This document shows positions 34,501 through 42,606 of a DNA stretch of 64,000 nucleotides, piece by piece (the first letter of the stretch is position 1; every line of letters starts with the position of its first letter). Made by a program: the position numbers and the translations under genes. The stretch spans positions 7,236 to 71,235 of the forward strand of contig CAZTCX010000003.1 in NCBI GenBank assembly GCA_964612515.1. The letters are read 5' to 3'. Under the pieces are notes generated by a model. That model searched no databases, was not told the origin of the DNA, and saw nothing but the letters and a program-made list of their open reading frames with translations. The stretch comes from SABY01 sp964612515. GTDB lineage: Bacteria; Bacteroidota; Bacteroidia; Bacteroidales; 4484-276.

Positions 34501-36483
34501 TGTAGCATCCTGGCGGGCAAACATCGAGAAAGCATATTTAACGCCACCTGTGAGCTGCACTCCTGTGAACATCCAACGTGTGTTTGAATACTGTAAGAAA
34601 GCATTCCAACCACCGGTTTTGGGCGCACGATTGTAGGTAGTCAGGGTATTATTGGCCGTCCAGTTACCAGCTCCTAAAACTGCCTGCTGCGTCCATTCTT
34701 TAACTGGCAGATTATGGGTATTGCCCACTTCAAATCCTTCGAAGAAAGGAATCCCGTTTACAGTTTTGAAAATGAAAGGTCCGCTCCAAGTACTTAGATC
34801 TTCGGCATTACAATCGGCCTGCACATAATAAGCATAAAAAGTGCCGGGTGACAAACCGTTAATCTGATAAGGATTGTCGACGCCAATAGCTGTAGGAACC
34901 CCAGTTGGTGCAAAGCCAGCCGGACCTACTTCGATATTCCATGAGGTTGCCGTTCCGTTTTCTGTCCAACCCAGCATTGCACTGGTGGTGGTAATGTCGG
35001 TTGCGGTAAGCGCAGATGGTGCTATACATGCGGGGGGAAGTTCCATCGAAAAGTCATCGATAAACATATTATTCCCGTAAGCAGAAACCCCTTGTATGAT
35101 AACATAAAAAATTCCTTTACCACTATTGGTAATGTTAAAAGTATATTCGTACCATCCCGCTCCCGTTTCGGCCGGTGCAAGGGTCATATTACGATTTATA
35201 GTTCCCAGTAAAGTAGCACCCGTGACATTTGCAGCCGTATTGGTGTAAACTTCTACTTTGTCGGCATTGCTTGGATAGCCTGCATCCCGATACATCCAAA
35301 GTTTGGCTTGCACGATAGGATCAGCCACATTCACGGGTGGGCTGATAAGTGCACCTGTGGTTCCTCCGGTTAAACTAAAACAATTATACCGTGCCATGGC
35401 TGCGCCGCTATGCGGTGAACAGGTAGGGTAAGTCCCTGCTGTTTGTCTGTCCCAAATTCCGGGTGTACCGCTGCCAGCTACTTTAATATTTGTCCATCCT
35501 GTTGGAGGAAAAGTAGTCGCATCAAAACTTTCTGCATAGGGTAAAACTGTAATGGAAGGATCGGCCATAGTTGTAAAACTCCATACCGAACAGCCTGTAG
35601 CAGAACCCACTACATTATAAGCTACAATCTGCCAATAATAGGTGGTGCTGTAAGCAAATGGAGATGCAGGAGTAAACGTGGTTACATTGCCTACATCCGT
35701 TCCATTAACAATATTGGTGGGAGGATTATCAGTACCTAAAAACAACGTGTAGCCTGTTGGCAATCCGCCGCCCGAAGCCCATTGCAGTTGCTGTGCTATG
35801 TTTACAGCCACTGCTGCATTGGCAGGTGAAGTTATCAAAGCACAGTTAGGTGGAAGCGTTGGGACATATGCAGCCATTTCAAACTGCACCTGCGATAATG
35901 TGGTGGTGAGAGAATAGGCTGTAGGTGGTGACGCCGGATCAGGGTTGGTACCGTCGGCGCGGTAATAGATGGCTCGGTTAGTAGTGGCAGTATATGATCG
36001 CCAGGCCGCTGAGCATGAGTACCCGGCTGCATTTTCATCTACAGCTACCACCAGGTTGCCTCCGGTGTAATCGAAAGCAACCGGAAGGGTAAATTCAAGC
36101 CATGTACCTGCAACTTGTGCCGGAATAGTTCCTGAAAAGACCTGGGTAAGCCCACTCAACGGCACCCAGTCGGTAGTACTCGCAAAGACACTCTTTGCGG
36201 TATTGCCCAGGTATATAGTCCAGTTGTTCCAAGCGGTTAAGGTTGTGCCTCCTGATGCATAAAAAAACCTGATTTTTGTGATGGGACCAGAACCTCCTCC
36301 TCCATCTCCTATCTCACTTGCTAAATAAATTTGCTGTGAATAGGAAAAGTCATAACATGATAAAACAGGAACATTTGTATTGGTTGTAGTTCCTGTACCG
36401 ATTTGCACAGTGACTGCCTGTGCCGTGAAAGCCCATAAAAACAAGGCAAACATTAAACTTAGCGTAATTGTAAATTTTTTCAT
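31543..36483 (-). CDS. Giant T9SS-secreted multidomain surface protein (FnIII, MAM-like, carboxypeptidase-regulatory-like)
   Basis: Protein of 1646 aa starting at ATG 36483 with a signal peptide (MKKFTITLSLMFALFLWAF). Domain order: a beta-rich N-terminal domain (to about 210), an FnIII-like domain, a jelly-roll/MAM-like domain (LPYAESFDATTFPPTGW), another FnIII, a second MAM-like domain, two carboxypeptidase-regulatory-like domains (GYITGLVTNAATGDPLAGV; GIFEGMVTEAVTGLPLGDV) around a split FnIII-like segment, a third MAM-like domain, an Ig/BACON-like domain, then from about 1270 a module shared with two other proteins here, and a T9SS sorting domain from about 1574 (VYPNPTTGIITIDGI). No catalytic domain is visible, so it is probably an adhesin or matrix protein. 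Confidence 0.88.
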   Translation of the reverse strand: MKKFTITLSLMFALFLWAFTAQAVTVQIGTGTTTNTNVPVLSCYDFSYSQQIYLASEIGDGGGGSGPITKIRFFYASGGTTLTAWNNWTIYLGNTAKSVFASTTDWVPLSGLTQVFSGTIPAQVAGTWLEFTLPVAFDYTGGNLVVAVDENAAGYSCSAAWRSYTATTNRAIYYRADGTNPDPASPPTAYSLTTTLSQVQFEMAAYVPTLPPNCALITSPANAAVAVNIAQQLQWASGGGLPTGYTLFLGTDNPPTNIVNGTDVGNVTTFTPASPFAYSTTYYWQIVAYNVVGSATGCSVWSFTTMADPSITVLPYAESFDATTFPPTGWTNIKVAGSGTPGIWDRQTAGTYPTCSPHSGAAMARYNCFSLTGGTTGALISPPVNVADPIVQAKLWMYRDAGYPSNADKVEVYTNTAANVTGATLLGTINRNMTLAPAETGAGWYEYTFNITNSGKGIFYVIIQGVSAYGNNMFIDDFSMELPPACIAPSALTATDITTTSAMLGWTENGTATSWNIEVGPAGFAPTGVPTAIGVDNPYQINGLSPGTFYAYYVQADCNAEDLSTWSGPFIFKTVNGIPFFEGFEVGNTHNLPVKEWTQQAVLGAGNWTANNTLTTYNRAPKTGGWNAFLQYSNTRWMFTGVQLTGGVKYAFSMFARQDATTGAALTVSYGDAANAAAMVNPIIAETIIVNGDYQQLLGVFTPAADGIYYIGIKASLTSSPWYISIDDISIEEAPAPGYITGLVTNAATGDPLAGVTVTAMPGGVADVTDALGNYSLELDLGMYELTFDLPDYYQTTISGILVESGMTTVQNATLAPIPPPDCSELVFPPDNLGGVLPYEPLQWELPVGSAPATGYRLLLYNITDDIWLVDDQENGDDIGLVTEYLPAGGWGWGKDYVWLIFPYNNAGAPEQCIPWYFTTPFTGIFEGMVTEAVTGLPLGDVTVKLTEILPHAGLTFDVTTAADGSWTFEFESGIYNIVYEKYGYVTLSTPLQTLQTLGTVQLAVQMVPEVPYTMPFTETWSSGSYGTQKWTRTSPSNWALYLDGNPGPSAIFYWDPEAINYNMLLKSHFIDATNETKVYVQFDLLLNNYDWDYLETMQFEVYDGTAWHVVGAFDNYWGSIPWQTNTYDISDLVAGGLFQIGFRAEGESTFNINWWLIDNIIVTNKLFEVQPESIHDILFAGESINYDIDIKNFGLGGIGWNTQIVPANAAMSLSKTSGNLMPGTETIILTLDADAIAPGVYESEVIITGANGIFVESVLVHFEVTDQSGQKIMIPEPGQWGYISTYIGMNAKMSVDEVMADIADDMVIMLGKTGIFWPEFNINTIGEYDTYQGYKLKMAADAALAFYGNPVEDKIVSSNTGTYIVPVLSQNPILATTVFGGQPVEFAFGLDGTIYWPYGGIYTLEELIPGYGYLVRFSAPATLDFNVAKSSSLVFNKPASRVNYTTWNDVNYTGDVHIIGISAEAAAELLPGDVVGVFNADGQCTGMVLYNGDNKAFALAAYADDPTTIATDGMLEGETLLVKIFRDNETIDVQPAYSRSMPDYSGTYVINGLTMIDSFKAGATSIGDVTTTTFAVYPNPTTGIITIDGITSTTKVMVTNTQGQIISNISIEAAHQLDLSSQPSGLYFVKLVSDQGTKTVKLVVR

Positions 36484-36972
36484 AAAAGTTAGGTTTAAAA
36501 TTAATACTTCATTGAAATTTTTTGATGTCATTGTTGTGATCTTCGAAGATCAATCATTTTTTTGATAAAGGTTTGATCAAAGGAATTTTACCATAGGCTT
36601 GTCGTTGTTTTTGATTTTTAAATTGTTATCATTGAAAGTCAATTGTTTATTCAAACTATCATCTTTAAAAATTAGAGTAAAATGAAAAATGGCAGGTTTT
36701 GTCGCGAAATGAACAAGTCATGTCTGTGAAATTCTTAAAAGTCATCTTTGCAAATAATTTTCGTTCCTACTCAAAATCCATTTAAAGCCTACAATTATAG
36801 GAATATTTTCCGGTTGAATGGCAGCTTTTATCGATAAAAATTCATTATTGGAGAAGTATAGTTTCATTCTAAATAGCAAATCTACTTAAACAGCTGATGG
36901 TCAGGCCATAAAACAACAAACCCGGACTTTGCCGGGTTTGTTGATTACAAATAAAAAAATCACGAATGGTGA
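36484..36972. other. Intergenic region between two giant T9SS genes
   Basis: 489 bp, AT-rich, without a credible gene. It contains the terminator of the upstream gene near 36915-36942 and presumably the promoter of the 1646-aa protein; no clear TAnnTTTG box was pinned down. Confidence 0.6.
36915..36942 (-). terminator. Terminator of the T9SS toroid gene
   Basis: 11-bp perfect stem AACAAACCCGG (36915-36925) / CCGGGTTTGTT (36932-36942), 30 bp after the stop of the leftward gene. Confidence 0.85.
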
Positions 36973-39900
36973 TTATTCCACCACAATTTTTCTAAAAACA
37001 AGATTATTGCCGTCAGCGGCTTTCATAAAGTAAATACCTTTTTCGAGTTGTGACAGATCGATGGTAACAGCATTTTGCATGGTTACCTCTTTTACAATTT
37101 GTCCGGCAGCATTGAGCAATGTGATGTTGTAGTTGCCGTCAGCAGCGATATTTAGCATTCCGGTGGTCGGGTTAGGATAAATATTAAATCCAGCTTTGGT
37201 AACATTACCAATACCCAGAGCACCCAGCTTCAAAGCTTTGATGACAGAGGTGGCTCCGTTTTCATAAATCCCCTGATTGAACGATGCATCAAAAGTAACG
37301 TCGAGGTGGTAAACCTGGTCGGTGGCAGCACGATACACGCTGAAAGTCATCGCTTCCCCTTCCGACAGTCCTTCTTTAATGGCGGTAGTAAAGTCGTCGC
37401 CATAGGCTACCAGTAGAAGGTTTCTACCAGGCTGTGCGTAACTGGCTAAACCAGCAATATTACCTGCCTGATTGAAAACGCCAATGTAATCGCCTGGCTC
37501 CAATATCGACAGCGCTTCAGCAGAAACTGAAATCATGTGCGGGTTACCAGTATTCACTGGGTCTTTCCACAGCGACGTATTCACTGGCTTAACAAATTGT
37601 TGTGGCTCTGCAGCGTACTTCGGAGCAAAATCAACAGTCACCGGAGCCTTCAGATTCACCAGATAACCCATTCCGGGATTCAGTGGATTGATATTGTAAA
37701 TTCCGCCGGCGGGCCAATACATCAGTGAATGTTGAATGTCGAAAGCATAATTAAGTGCGGCACCCATATCAGCAAAAATCTGATTGGAAACAGGCACCGA
37801 TGACAGCACGGGCATAAAGCTCATTCCGGCAGGAATAGTAACCTGTGAACCGGCAGGGAAACCAAATATTTCGAGTAGCGCAGGCTCAATGATCTTGATT
37901 TTGTAGCCTTCGTAGCTATTCCAGTTGCCAATGAGGTTGATGTTGTGGCCAGGCCAGTAAATGCCATTCTTTGCCAAAATGATCTCCATTTGATCTTCAA
38001 TACCCGAAAGAACTACTTCAATGTCGGGATCAGTTGGAATGATGTAAGATGAAATTCCAAGCCATCCTACGGGTAATTCGATTGCCTGATCGGCCTGGCT
38101 GCCGGTGCCATTTTGAGTTACAATAAAAGTAAGCTCTGTATTAGCAGCAAGTGGAGAAGAAATGGTGAGCGTACCAACGCGTCCTACTGCCGAGTTATTA
38201 GCAGCATAGTTAAAGGTAATGGTAGCATCATTGTCGCCCATATCGGGTGTAGCAGTGAGCCAGGCAGCATCGGAGGTAATCGTCCAGTCGGCGCCAGTTG
38301 TTCCTGTAAAATTAAGCGCAAAATTCCCTGAACCGGCATTAAAAGGAACTGTAGCCGAAGCTGGGTTGATGGACATTTCAGGCGCACCTATTTTTAATGT
38401 CACTGACCGCACCTGATCAGGTGTCTGAATTGTAATGACTGCTTCAAACAAACCGATTGGATTGGGTAAGCTGGCGGGGGTAACCAAAGTTACATCCACT
38501 GTAGCGGATTCACCTGCCAAAATCAAAGGAATACTAATTGGATTGATAGTAAAAGCCGATGAGGGAATAACGTTGCCATTTTGATCGGTAACATCAGAAG
38601 CATAAATGTTGATGTTGGTAATGGGTGTCAAGCCGCCCAATTCATTAATATCAAACTGGAAGTTGTAGGTATGGCTGAATTCAAACGGATTGAATCCTAC
38701 AACATTGGGATCAATCTGCATCACGGGCAGCGGAGTGGGTGGAACAACAATAATTACGTTCAGGCCACCAATAGCATTAACAAATCCGGTAGCACCAATG
38801 GGTGTGAATGGTGGAACATCTTCCAGCAGGAAGCATTCCTCATCTGTGAGTTCATCAAGCAAAAAAGTTCTGTAACATAATTCAGCAGATTTGAATTCAC
38901 CACAAGTATTTACGATCTGTGCGCCGTAGTTACCCGATTCAAGTACTTGAATTTCGATTTCAAAATAATCGCCAGAGGTGGAGGTCCATTCCGAAAGTGG
39001 GATATTGGTGTACCAAACACCATTGTCTCTTCCGGCGGAATTACCCTGATCATCAAATACTGTAAATTCAAAGCAGTCTTCTTTGGCTGGATCGGTATCA
39101 AGCGAGATTTTCAGGGTACTTCCTTCTGGCACTCCCGAAGTTTGCAAGCACAATAGTGCAAGTGCAGTTTCGAGCACAGGTCCCTGGCTGCCCCACTGAT
39201 CCCAATAATAATTGCCATTGCCATCAGTGAAATGCTGGCCTTCGATGGCATTGTAAAGATATTCGTACCAATTGCCTCCAGCAAAGATGGTTTGAGCACT
39301 CAATTGCATGGCTTTTGAAAACCCGTAGAGGTAATAATAGTAGCCACCACCAGAATAAACATAATTGTAATTAACCTGGCCGGGATCGATAAGCTGTGAG
39401 AGTGTGAAATTGTCGAGGTAATTATAATAACGGGTTTTGAGATTATTGGCAGCAGCCACACCTTTGTCAGCAGCCAAAACTGCGCCCCAAGTGCCGGAAC
39501 AGGTATTGCCATGGGTCCAGGTATTACATTCTGTGTAACCAATGTAAGAGTAGTCGCCCGATGAGCAGCTTCTGTTTAATTGGTAGTTATAAATTTTATT
39601 CCAGATGTCTTTACCAGTATAATTCATGATGTCGAAAGCCAAATAGACCCATTGGTTTACAGACATGTCACCAGTAAACTGGCCAGTATAGCCGCGGTTG
39701 TATCGCCAACTGACGGCAGTCCAGGCATCCTGAACATCCTGGGTGTAGTAATTTAACCCCAAATCCAGCGCGGTATTAATGCTGGTTGCAAGTGCACCTG
39801 AGATGAATCCACCACCGTTAAGTGGGGTTATCAGCGCAAGTTTAAGTGCAAAAATACACTGAGCTGTTTCATAACCATTTTCACCTGTATTCCCAAATCC

Positions 39901-40260
39901 TCCGGCATAATATCCAGTCGTGGTTTGCTGTGACAAGATGTAGTTGATGGCGTTTGTAACAACAGTGCCGTAAAGTGGATCATCGATGTTGTGGCCATCG
40001 TTCAGGAAAGCCTGAAGACAAAGTGCACTAGTACCGGGTCTTTGCCACTGGCCAACAGCTTTTGATTCTGGTATTACGGCGGTGGGATCTGTACTTCTAC
40101 CCATAATGCCGGGTTCGTATCCTTTGCTGGTGCTTTGCACCGAAGCCAAATAAGCCAATCCTTTTTCTATCAGGATATTCGACTTCTGGGCTTCTGCCTG
40201 CGAGCTAAAAAGCAGTACGGCTCCAGCCATTAAAAAAGTAAATAAAAATTTTAGTTTCAT
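36973..40260 (-). CDS. T9SS-secreted alpha/alpha-toroid (squalene-cyclase-fold-like) protein
   Basis: Protein of 1095 aa: signal peptide (MKLKFLFTFLMAGAVLLF), then about 390 residues of repeated helical pairs typical of the prenyltransferase/terpene-cyclase toroid (IEKGLAYLASVQ; GTSALCLQAFLNDG; AINYILSQQTTTGYYAGG; VNQWVYLAFDIMN; VLETALALLCLQTSG). There is no DxDD cyclase motif and no thioester CGEQ. A beta-sandwich, an Ig-like region and a BACON-like domain (WTITSDAAWLTATP) follow, then from about 725 the module shared with two other proteins here, and a T9SS sorting domain from about 1025 (NIYPNPTTGMLNIAADG). A binding or structural role is more likely than cyclase chemistry. It follows the smaller toroid gene by 63 bp. 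Confidence 0.87.
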   Translation of the reverse strand: MKLKFLFTFLMAGAVLLFSSQAEAQKSNILIEKGLAYLASVQSTSKGYEPGIMGRSTDPTAVIPESKAVGQWQRPGTSALCLQAFLNDGHNIDDPLYGTVVTNAINYILSQQTTTGYYAGGFGNTGENGYETAQCIFALKLALITPLNGGGFISGALATSINTALDLGLNYYTQDVQDAWTAVSWRYNRGYTGQFTGDMSVNQWVYLAFDIMNYTGKDIWNKIYNYQLNRSCSSGDYSYIGYTECNTWTHGNTCSGTWGAVLAADKGVAAANNLKTRYYNYLDNFTLSQLIDPGQVNYNYVYSGGGYYYYLYGFSKAMQLSAQTIFAGGNWYEYLYNAIEGQHFTDGNGNYYWDQWGSQGPVLETALALLCLQTSGVPEGSTLKISLDTDPAKEDCFEFTVFDDQGNSAGRDNGVWYTNIPLSEWTSTSGDYFEIEIQVLESGNYGAQIVNTCGEFKSAELCYRTFLLDELTDEECFLLEDVPPFTPIGATGFVNAIGGLNVIIVVPPTPLPVMQIDPNVVGFNPFEFSHTYNFQFDINELGGLTPITNINIYASDVTDQNGNVIPSSAFTINPISIPLILAGESATVDVTLVTPASLPNPIGLFEAVITIQTPDQVRSVTLKIGAPEMSINPASATVPFNAGSGNFALNFTGTTGADWTITSDAAWLTATPDMGDNDATITFNYAANNSAVGRVGTLTISSPLAANTELTFIVTQNGTGSQADQAIELPVGWLGISSYIIPTDPDIEVVLSGIEDQMEIILAKNGIYWPGHNINLIGNWNSYEGYKIKIIEPALLEIFGFPAGSQVTIPAGMSFMPVLSSVPVSNQIFADMGAALNYAFDIQHSLMYWPAGGIYNINPLNPGMGYLVNLKAPVTVDFAPKYAAEPQQFVKPVNTSLWKDPVNTGNPHMISVSAEALSILEPGDYIGVFNQAGNIAGLASYAQPGRNLLLVAYGDDFTTAIKEGLSEGEAMTFSVYRAATDQVYHLDVTFDASFNQGIYENGATSVIKALKLGALGIGNVTKAGFNIYPNPTTGMLNIAADGNYNITLLNAAGQIVKEVTMQNAVTIDLSQLEKGIYFMKAADGNNLVFRKIVVE

Positions 40261-40323
40261 AAGTAATCCTCCTTAAAAATTTGATGAATAATAAATGAGT
40301 TGAGCTTTTGTATTGATCGATAA

Positions 40324-41490
40324 TTATTTAAAAATCACATTGCGTTTTTTCACCGTAGTACTTTCAGGCAGACCAGCGATTTCCTCCAGTGTCAGCAGCA
40401 CATAAGCAGTAACGAGCACCGGATTATTTTCCCACCAGCGACCGTTTTCGTTTACCCAAAATCCATCAGCCGACTGCGTTTTGAGCAATTGGTTGGCCAG
40501 ATCGTTGCGCCACTCATGCGCGGTTCCGTCAGGGCTTTGGATAATTTCGGTGCCATAGGCATTCATAGCCTTGGCCATAGTTTGGTAATAATAATAGAGA
40601 CCTTGCAGCCCCATCAGAGGAGTAGTCTCGATGGCGTAGTTGCTGCTGATCCAGTTGTAGGCGGCCTGAACCCTGGGGTCATCCTTAGCAACGCGGGCAT
40701 AGATCATACTCTTCATGCCAGCGTATGTCATGCTTGCATAAGAGTCAGAGCCGCCTGCTTTGCTTACACCGGGGTTGTACATAAATCCACCATCGTTTTG
40801 TGCATACGATTCCGGGTTCACGTTTTGAAGATTCTGGCAACGTGCCAGAAATACCAAAGCTTTGTCATAAAAGAGTTTCTTGCCCATGATCCTGTTTTTC
40901 TCTTCATCGGTCATGTTTTTTTCAGGATCATACGCTTCGCGTTCGTCAATGGCCATAGCCTCAACAGCCCATTGCAGATTAGAGAGGTCGGGACGATGTT
41001 CGCCGTCATAACCCATTCCGCCATAAAACAAACTGTCGGTAGTCATGTCGATGGTTTCGTCCACCTGCAAGCCCATTAGGAAGTCCTCGGCATTTTTTAT
41101 TATCTGATCATAAGCCGGATTGTTGGCATCTTTGAAAGCAATCAAACAAATAGAAGTATTGTAAGTTGGCATGTCGTCGGTATAAATGCTTCCATCGGGC
41201 TTTATGCAACTGCTAAGAAACGTAAAGCCGTTGGCAATCATAGGTTCAGACTCGCTAATGCTCGGGTGGGCACGCAGATAGGCCGAGAGTACCAGACCTG
41301 TAATGGCCGGATAATGCTGCCACGAGCCGTCATCTTCCTGTTGATCGTAAAGATATTTAAGGCCTAATTTGATGGAGTGGTCTATCTCCTTGGCCAGCGA
41401 AAGTTCAACTTTGGGAGCTGATTCCTGAGCAAAAATGCTTGGCGAGAAAAGGAGCAAAAGAAAAATCCAGGTGTAGGTTTCTAATTTCAT
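40324..41490 (-). CDS. Secreted alpha/alpha-toroid (prenyltransferase/squalene-cyclase repeat) protein
   Basis: Exported protein of 388 aa (signal MKLETYTWIFLLLLFSPSIFA) made of about six helical-hairpin repeats with QW-like elements: LGLKYLYDQQEDDGSW, NGFTFLSSCIKPDGSIY, DFLMGLQVDETI, FLARCQNLQNVNPES, YNWISSNYAIETTP and LANQLLKTQSADGFWVNENG. No class II cyclase DxDD and no prenyltransferase zinc ligands were recognised, and there is no T9SS sorting domain, so it should stay periplasmic. It lies 5 bp after the YdjY-like gene, hence co-transcribed. It is homologous in fold to the N-terminal part of the next protein and may be its periplasmic counterpart. Confidence 0.85.
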   Translation of the reverse strand: MKLETYTWIFLLLLFSPSIFAQESAPKVELSLAKEIDHSIKLGLKYLYDQQEDDGSWQHYPAITGLVLSAYLRAHPSISESEPMIANGFTFLSSCIKPDGSIYTDDMPTYNTSICLIAFKDANNPAYDQIIKNAEDFLMGLQVDETIDMTTDSLFYGGMGYDGEHRPDLSNLQWAVEAMAIDEREAYDPEKNMTDEEKNRIMGKKLFYDKALVFLARCQNLQNVNPESYAQNDGGFMYNPGVSKAGGSDSYASMTYAGMKSMIYARVAKDDPRVQAAYNWISSNYAIETTPLMGLQGLYYYYQTMAKAMNAYGTEIIQSPDGTAHEWRNDLANQLLKTQSADGFWVNENGRWWENNPVLVTAYVLLTLEEIAGLPESTTVKKRNVIFK

Positions 41491-41495
41491 AGGCT

Positions 41496-42218
41496 TTATT
41501 TTATTGTTTTAATGGTTAAGGTAACTGGCTCACCGATTATCAGATTTTTGTTTTTGTTGACATAAAAAAGCTCATCGTTAAATTTGGATTGTGCGTTGAG
41601 TTCCATCAGTGCAATGGGATCGCTGTAGGTGGCAATCATTGTAACGTCAGGATCGATAATCACATGACCGCTGCGATGCGTCACCGGCCCACGAAAAAGC
41701 CAGGTAGATTTTCCTAATTCCTTTTTTACAGTTTCATCAAAAACAAAATGCTCAATGGGTTCGGTCACTTGTTTGCCATCCCGCTGAAGGGATAGGGTTA
41801 TAACCACACTATCGCCGGGCGTTTCGATGGTGGTAAAGTTAGAAAGAGGGTCAGCTTTGGCAGGATCGTCAGGTTCTTCGTTTACCGGATCAAGCCCCAA
41901 CAACAGCAGCGCCGTTTGAAACTCCATAGGGGTTACGGTTGTCGAAAGCAGGCTCTCATGCAGCTTTCCTTCTTTGGTGCAAAGAATCACTTCGACCAAA
42001 CCATCGTTCATGTTAACCAAGCAAGGAAAAGATATACTTCCCGCCTCGGTATCAATGACAACATCGTTGAGCTGATAGGTGGTTTTGTCTTTCTTTTGCA
42101 ACACAGGCTTTTCATTTGAATCCTGCGCTTGCCCTACAAATGGTACAAGGAATATAAGGCAAACTGCTGCTACCAGACACTTTCCAGCTTTCCTTTTCTT
42201 CTGAAGAGCATTCAACAT
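41496..42218 (-). CDS. Exported YdjY-like domain protein
   Basis: Protein of about 240 aa with a signal peptide (KCLVAAVCLIFLVPFVGQAQ) and a single domain matching what I recall of the YdjY family: a strand pair before VEVILCTKEGKLHESLL, the LLLLGLDP helix end, a PGDSVVITLSL strand, and the STWLFRGP motif with IATYSDPIALMEL near the end. YdjY domains have no established biochemical role. The start is uncertain: ATGs at 42248 and 42224 would lengthen the signal's n-region, and 42218 gives the most normal signal. It heads the leftward operon with two toroid proteins, facing TonB-dependent receptors across a 388-bp divergent gap. Confidence 0.7.
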   Translation of the reverse strand: MLNALQKKRKAGKCLVAAVCLIFLVPFVGQAQDSNEKPVLQKKDKTTYQLNDVVIDTEAGSISFPCLVNMNDGLVEVILCTKEGKLHESLLSTTVTPMEFQTALLLLGLDPVNEEPDDPAKADPLSNFTTIETPGDSVVITLSLQRDGKQVTEPIEHFVFDETVKKELGKSTWLFRGPVTHRSGHVIIDPDVTMIATYSDPIALMELNAQSKFNDELFYVNKNKNLIIGEPVTLTIKTIK

Positions 42219-42569
42219 GCCCATTATTGATATTTGATGAATACCCATTACAAATAGTTTTATTAAAACGGTTGATTTCTTTTCGTGATACAATAGTAAG
42301 AAAGTTTCAATTACCAAATCAATATCAATAGATTTTTTAACAAAATAATAGCTTTTAAAAATCAATTGTGCTTAGCTCAATAACTTTAAGAAGTTAAAAT
42401 TCCTTACTTGACAACCTGAAAAGCGATTTTGACATTCATATTCCAACGTATTGATTAATAATAGAAAAAGCACCTATTGACACCTCATAGGGCGCCTAAT
42501 TTTGGGCTTCTAAGAGTGTAGAAATATTTTTAAGAAAACTTTTTCTTGGTGGTCAAAAATTTTTAATTC

Positions 42570-42577
42570 TAAATTTG
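42570..42577 (+). promoter_or_regulatory. Promoter upstream of the TonB receptor pair
   Basis: TAAATTTG fits the -7 box TAnnTTTG and has a TTG at 42546-42548, about 21 bp upstream, usable as a -33 element. It lies 29 bp before the first receptor ATG. Confidence 0.5.
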
Positions 42578-42606
42578 CTGACGGAAAACCTAATAAATCC
42601 AATATT

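Noticed and set aside
36973..41490. Reading the toroid proteins as active terpene cyclases or prenyltransferases
   Set aside because: Neither the DxDD class II cyclase motif nor prenyltransferase zinc ligands were found, and both are secreted.
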